Origin: Frankiales bacterium
Lineage (GTDB): Bacteria; Actinomycetota; Actinomycetes; JAFAQI01
Direction of reading: 5' to 3'
DNA length: 7,928 nt
NCBI GenBank assembly: GCA_019246495.1
Contig: JAFAQI010000560.1
Location: 1 to 7,928 of the forward strand
Within the stretch, counting starts at the first letter, position 1, and every line of letters begins with the position of its first letter. Below are positions 5,884-7,928 of the stretch, in pieces. The position numbers and the translations under genes were made by a program. Below the pieces are notes generated by a model, which worked only from the letters and a program-made list of their open reading frames with translations, ran no database searches and was not told where the DNA came from.

Positions 5884-6941
5884 TGAGCCGCGACCTGAGC
5901 ATGCGCGTCTGGCGCGGTGATGCGTCCGGTGGTGACTTCGCGGACTACACCGTGCCGGTCGAGGAGGGTGAGGTCGTCCTCGACGCGATTCACCGGCTGC
6001 AGGCCGAGCAGGCACCGGACCTCGCCGTCCGGTGGAACTGCAAAGCGGGCAAGTGCGGGTCGTGCAGCGCGGAGATCAACGGCAAGCCGCGGCTGATGTG
6101 CATGACGCGGCTGTCGTCGTACGAGGAGTCCGAGACGATCACCGTCACGCCGATGCGGACGTTCCCGGTGATCCGTGACCTCGTGACCGACGTGACGTTC
6201 AACTACGAGAAGGCGCGTGACGTCCCAGCGTTCGCGCCGCCCGGCTCCAACGCCGGCGGCCAGTTCCGGATGCAGCAGGTCGACGTCGAGCGGAGCCAGG
6301 AGTTCCGCAAGTGCATCGAGTGCTACCTCTGCCAGAACACCTGCCACGTCATCCGTGACCACGACGAGAACAAGCCGGCGTTCGCCGGTCCCCGGTTCTT
6401 CATCCGCTACGCCGAGCTCGACATGCACCCGCTCGACACCGTCGACCGGCGCCAGATGACGCAGGAGCACGAAGGTCTCGGCTACTGCAACATCACCAAG
6501 TGCTGCACCGAGGTGTGTCCCGAAGGCATTCACATCACCGACAACGGCATCATCCCGATGAAGGAACGCGTGGTCGACACGAAGTACGACCCGGTGTTCC
6601 TCGGACTGCGTATCGGTCGGCGGAAGGACCGCCGACCGGTCGGCCCGGCTGCGGGTAGCGGCCCGTCGCCCATCAAGCGGCCGGGACGTGGGACGTCTGC
6701 GCAGCCGGCAGCAGCGCTTGCCGGTGCCGCCTCGGTCACCGCGACCTCCACCGGCTCGCCCGGCGCGACGGGCACGGCGACGCTGGCACCCGCGCCGCCG
6801 CGCAGCGCGCCTGCCGGCGCCATCGACAAGGTTGCGTCGGCTGCGTCGCCCGACACGCTCAAGACGGCGCTCCCCGCCGTCGGCGCGGCCGCCGGCGTCG
6901 GACTGCTCGCCTGGGCGATCCGCCGCTCCCGCCGCAAGTAA
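5883..6941 (+). CDS. sdhB: Succinate dehydrogenase iron-sulfur subunit with extended C-terminal tail
   Basis: This 352-residue electron-transfer subunit links SdhA to SdhC. The N-terminal ferredoxin domain carries the [2Fe-2S] ligands C53, C58, C61 and C73. The C-terminal domain has CIECYLC (C144, C147, C150) plus C212 for [4Fe-4S], and C154, C202 and C208 for the third cluster, by alignment with E. coli SdhB. CNITKCCTEVCP is characteristic of the actinobacterial Sdh1 group. The conserved part ends near residue 250, where relatives (about 250 residues) stop. Here about 100 more residues follow: a Pro/Ala/Gly/Thr-rich stretch (about 252-312), a hydrophobic segment ALPAVGAAAGVGLLAWAI (329-346) and RRSRRK at the end, suggesting a flexible linker and a C-terminal membrane anchor. 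The ATG at 5883 shares one base with the sdhA stop (TGATG), and GAGGAG lies 8 nt upstream. Confidence 0.95.
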   Translation: MSRDLSMRVWRGDASGGDFADYTVPVEEGEVVLDAIHRLQAEQAPDLAVRWNCKAGKCGSCSAEINGKPRLMCMTRLSSYEESETITVTPMRTFPVIRDLVTDVTFNYEKARDVPAFAPPGSNAGGQFRMQQVDVERSQEFRKCIECYLCQNTCHVIRDHDENKPAFAGPRFFIRYAELDMHPLDTVDRRQMTQEHEGLGYCNITKCCTEVCPEGIHITDNGIIPMKERVVDTKYDPVFLGLRIGRRKDRRPVGPAAGSGPSPIKRPGRGTSAQPAAALAGAASVTATSTGSPGATGTATLAPAPPRSAPAGAIDKVASAASPDTLKTALPAVGAAAGVGLLAWAIRRSRRK

Positions 6942-7008
6942 CTTCGCCAGGCTGCCGGCGACCATGGCAAAGCCCTCCGAATGAGCGCCGTATGACGAGA
7001 GTTTCGCC

Positions 7009-7794
7009 ATGATCATCGACGCCGAGGGGTTGCTGGCGGTTGCGGTTGACCTTGCGCACGCGGCGGGCGAGCTACTCCGGGACCGGCCGGCCGACCTCGA
7101 CGTCCATGCGAAGAGCAGCCCGACGGATGCCGTGACGGTCATGGACCGCGCAGCCGAGCGGCTCATCATCGACGCGCTGGCCGAGCGGCGGCCCGGTGAC
7201 GGCGTCCTGGCCGAGGAGAGCGGCGAGCGGCGTACGGACAGTTCCGTCACGTGGGTGGTCGACCCACTCGATGGAACGGTCAACTACCTCTACGGCATCC
7301 CGCACTACGCCGTCTCGATCGCCGCCGAGGTCGACGGGACGGCCGTGTCGGGAGTCGTGTACGACGTCGCGCGGGACCGCACCTACACCGCGACCGCGGG
7401 AGGCGGGGCGCACCGCGACGGCAGCCCCTTGCACTGCCGGCAGCAGGCCGACCCGGCACTGGCTCTGGCCGCGACGGGGTTCGGCTACGGCGCCGACATG
7501 CGCTCCCGGCAAGCACGGGCCCTGGCACCGGTGCTGCCCAGCGTCCGGGACATCCGCCGGATGGGCTGCGCCGCTCTCGACCTCTGCGCGGTCGCGGAGG
7601 GCAGCGTCGACGCCTTCTTCGAGGCCGGAATGTTTCCGTGGGACTGGTCGGCGGGCGCGTTGATCGCCCGCGAGGCGGGAGCCCGCGTGGACGGGCTGGA
7701 CGGCCGGCCGCCCGGGCGCTGGACGACGCTCGCTGCCAATCCGGCGCTGTTCGCGGCGCTCGAGCCGATCCTGCTCGACGCCGGTGCTCCCTGA
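7009..7794 (+). CDS. suhB: Inositol monophosphatase family protein (SuhB-like)
   Basis: This 261-residue Mg-dependent phosphatase belongs to the inositol monophosphatase superfamily and probably releases phosphate from myo-inositol-1-phosphate for phosphatidylinositol and mycothiol synthesis. Family motifs are complete: KSSPTDAVTVMD (35-46), the metal-binding EE (69-70), DPLDGT (85-90) with both aspartates, and WDWSAG (211-216) with the third aspartate. The order and wording (TDxVTVMDRAAERLI, DPLDGTVNYLYGIPHYAVSI, GFGY, VRDIRRMG, AALDLC) closely follow Mycobacterium tuberculosis SuhB (Rv2701c) as I recall it. Related HisN and fructose-bisphosphatase activities cannot be excluded from motifs alone. 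The ATG at 7009 has a modest GAGAG 7 nt upstream (6997-7001). It lies 67 bp after sdhB and may be read through from it or have its own promoter. A small hairpin follows directly after the stop codon. Confidence 0.85.
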   Translation: MIIDAEGLLAVAVDLAHAAGELLRDRPADLDVHAKSSPTDAVTVMDRAAERLIIDALAERRPGDGVLAEESGERRTDSSVTWVVDPLDGTVNYLYGIPHYAVSIAAEVDGTAVSGVVYDVARDRTYTATAGGGAHRDGSPLHCRQQADPALALAATGFGYGADMRSRQARALAPVLPSVRDIRRMGCAALDLCAVAEGSVDAFFEAGMFPWDWSAGALIAREAGARVDGLDGRPPGRWTTLAANPALFAALEPILLDAGAP

Positions 7795-7811
7795 CGGCAG
7801 GAGAGCTGCCG
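7795..7811. terminator. Possible terminator hairpin after suhB
   Basis: CGGCAG (7795-7800) and CTGCCG (7806-7811) form a perfect 6-bp stem with a 5-nt loop, beginning at the base after the suhB stop. No T-run follows. The placement suits a terminator, but the stem is short and such repeats arise readily in GC-rich sequence. Confidence 0.3.
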
Positions 7812-7860
7812 CCGGAGAGCGAACACTTCATCCGGGGGTCCCAGGAAAGGTGTCGGGTCC

Positions 7861-7928
7861 GTGCCACGTCGTCCCACCGCGACGTCGACGCTCGCCGCGA
7901 TCGCGGCCGTCCTCGCGCTGACCGGCGG
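7861..7928 (+). CDS. N-terminus of a probable exported protein (truncated by window end)
   Basis: A GTG at 7861 opens a frame that runs off the window. The 22 complete codons read MPRRPTATSTLAAIAAVLALTG: a short basic start (two arginines) followed by a hydrophobic Ala/Leu run, as in a Sec signal peptide. AGGAAAGG (7843-7850) lies 10 nt upstream as a good Shine-Dalgarno. The mature protein is outside the window, so neither its function nor a cleavage site can be judged. It follows suhB by 66 bp on the same strand, behind a small hairpin. Confidence 0.5.
   Translation, partial: MPRRPTATSTLAAIAAVLALTG

Noticed and set aside
6950..6974. Imperfect hairpin after sdhB (GGCTGCC with GGCAAAGCC)
   Set aside because: Only 7 pairs with a 2-nt bulge and no T-run; too weak to call a terminator.
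6963..7011. CATGGC...GCCATG inverted repeat enclosing the suhB start region
   Set aside because: Only a 6-bp perfect arm with a 37-nt spacer; likely chance.
5748..7283. 511-codon minus-strand open frame spanning sdhB and part of suhB
   Set aside because: It crosses two well-supported plus-strand genes, and its sequence is Arg/Ser/Ala-rich without domains.

Overview
The window looks like chromosomal DNA from a high-GC actinobacterium. The base composition is strongly G+C rich, GTG starts occur, every recognisable protein resembles actinobacterial families, and the succinate dehydrogenase is of the mycobacterial Sdh1 kind. I cannot resolve the genus. Nothing suggests mobile DNA: I see no transposase, integrase, tRNA, rRNA, CRISPR array or long repeat.

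Layout. Positions 2-430 hold the 3' end of a probable DEAD/DEAH-box helicase. A lone ABC-type ATPase (512-1369) follows. After a strong 11-bp hairpin comes a trehalose-6-phosphate-synthase-like glycosyltransferase of family GT20 (1419-2933). A small zinc-ribbon protein (DUF7455-like, minus strand, 2942-3142) converges on it, and the 8-bp junction contains a perfect hairpin. From a 90-bp divergent promoter region the succinate dehydrogenase operon runs rightward: sdhC (3233-4060), sdhA (4072-5883) and sdhB (5883-6941). The order and the subunit features match Sdh1 of mycobacteria. suhB-type inositol monophosphatase (7009-7794) follows, and the window ends inside the first codons of a probable secreted protein (7861 onward).

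How the genes work together. SdhA oxidises succinate at a covalent FAD, SdhB carries electrons through three Fe-S clusters, and SdhC anchors the complex and passes electrons to the quinone pool. The other genes are housekeeping or sugar and inositol phosphate metabolism and have no obvious link to the operon.

Points most worth a second look: a roughly 100-residue Ala/Pro-rich extension on SdhB ending in a hydrophobic helix and a basic tail; a Cys-His-x-Cys-x-His cluster in SdhC that could hold a Rieske-type centre; a Crp-like palindrome before sdhC; a nearly identical 17-18 bp motif ending in the start codon of both the GT20 gene and sdhC; and a GT20 enzyme that deviates from classical OtsA. 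I do not see a wholly new multi-gene system here. All motif assignments were made by eye without database searches.
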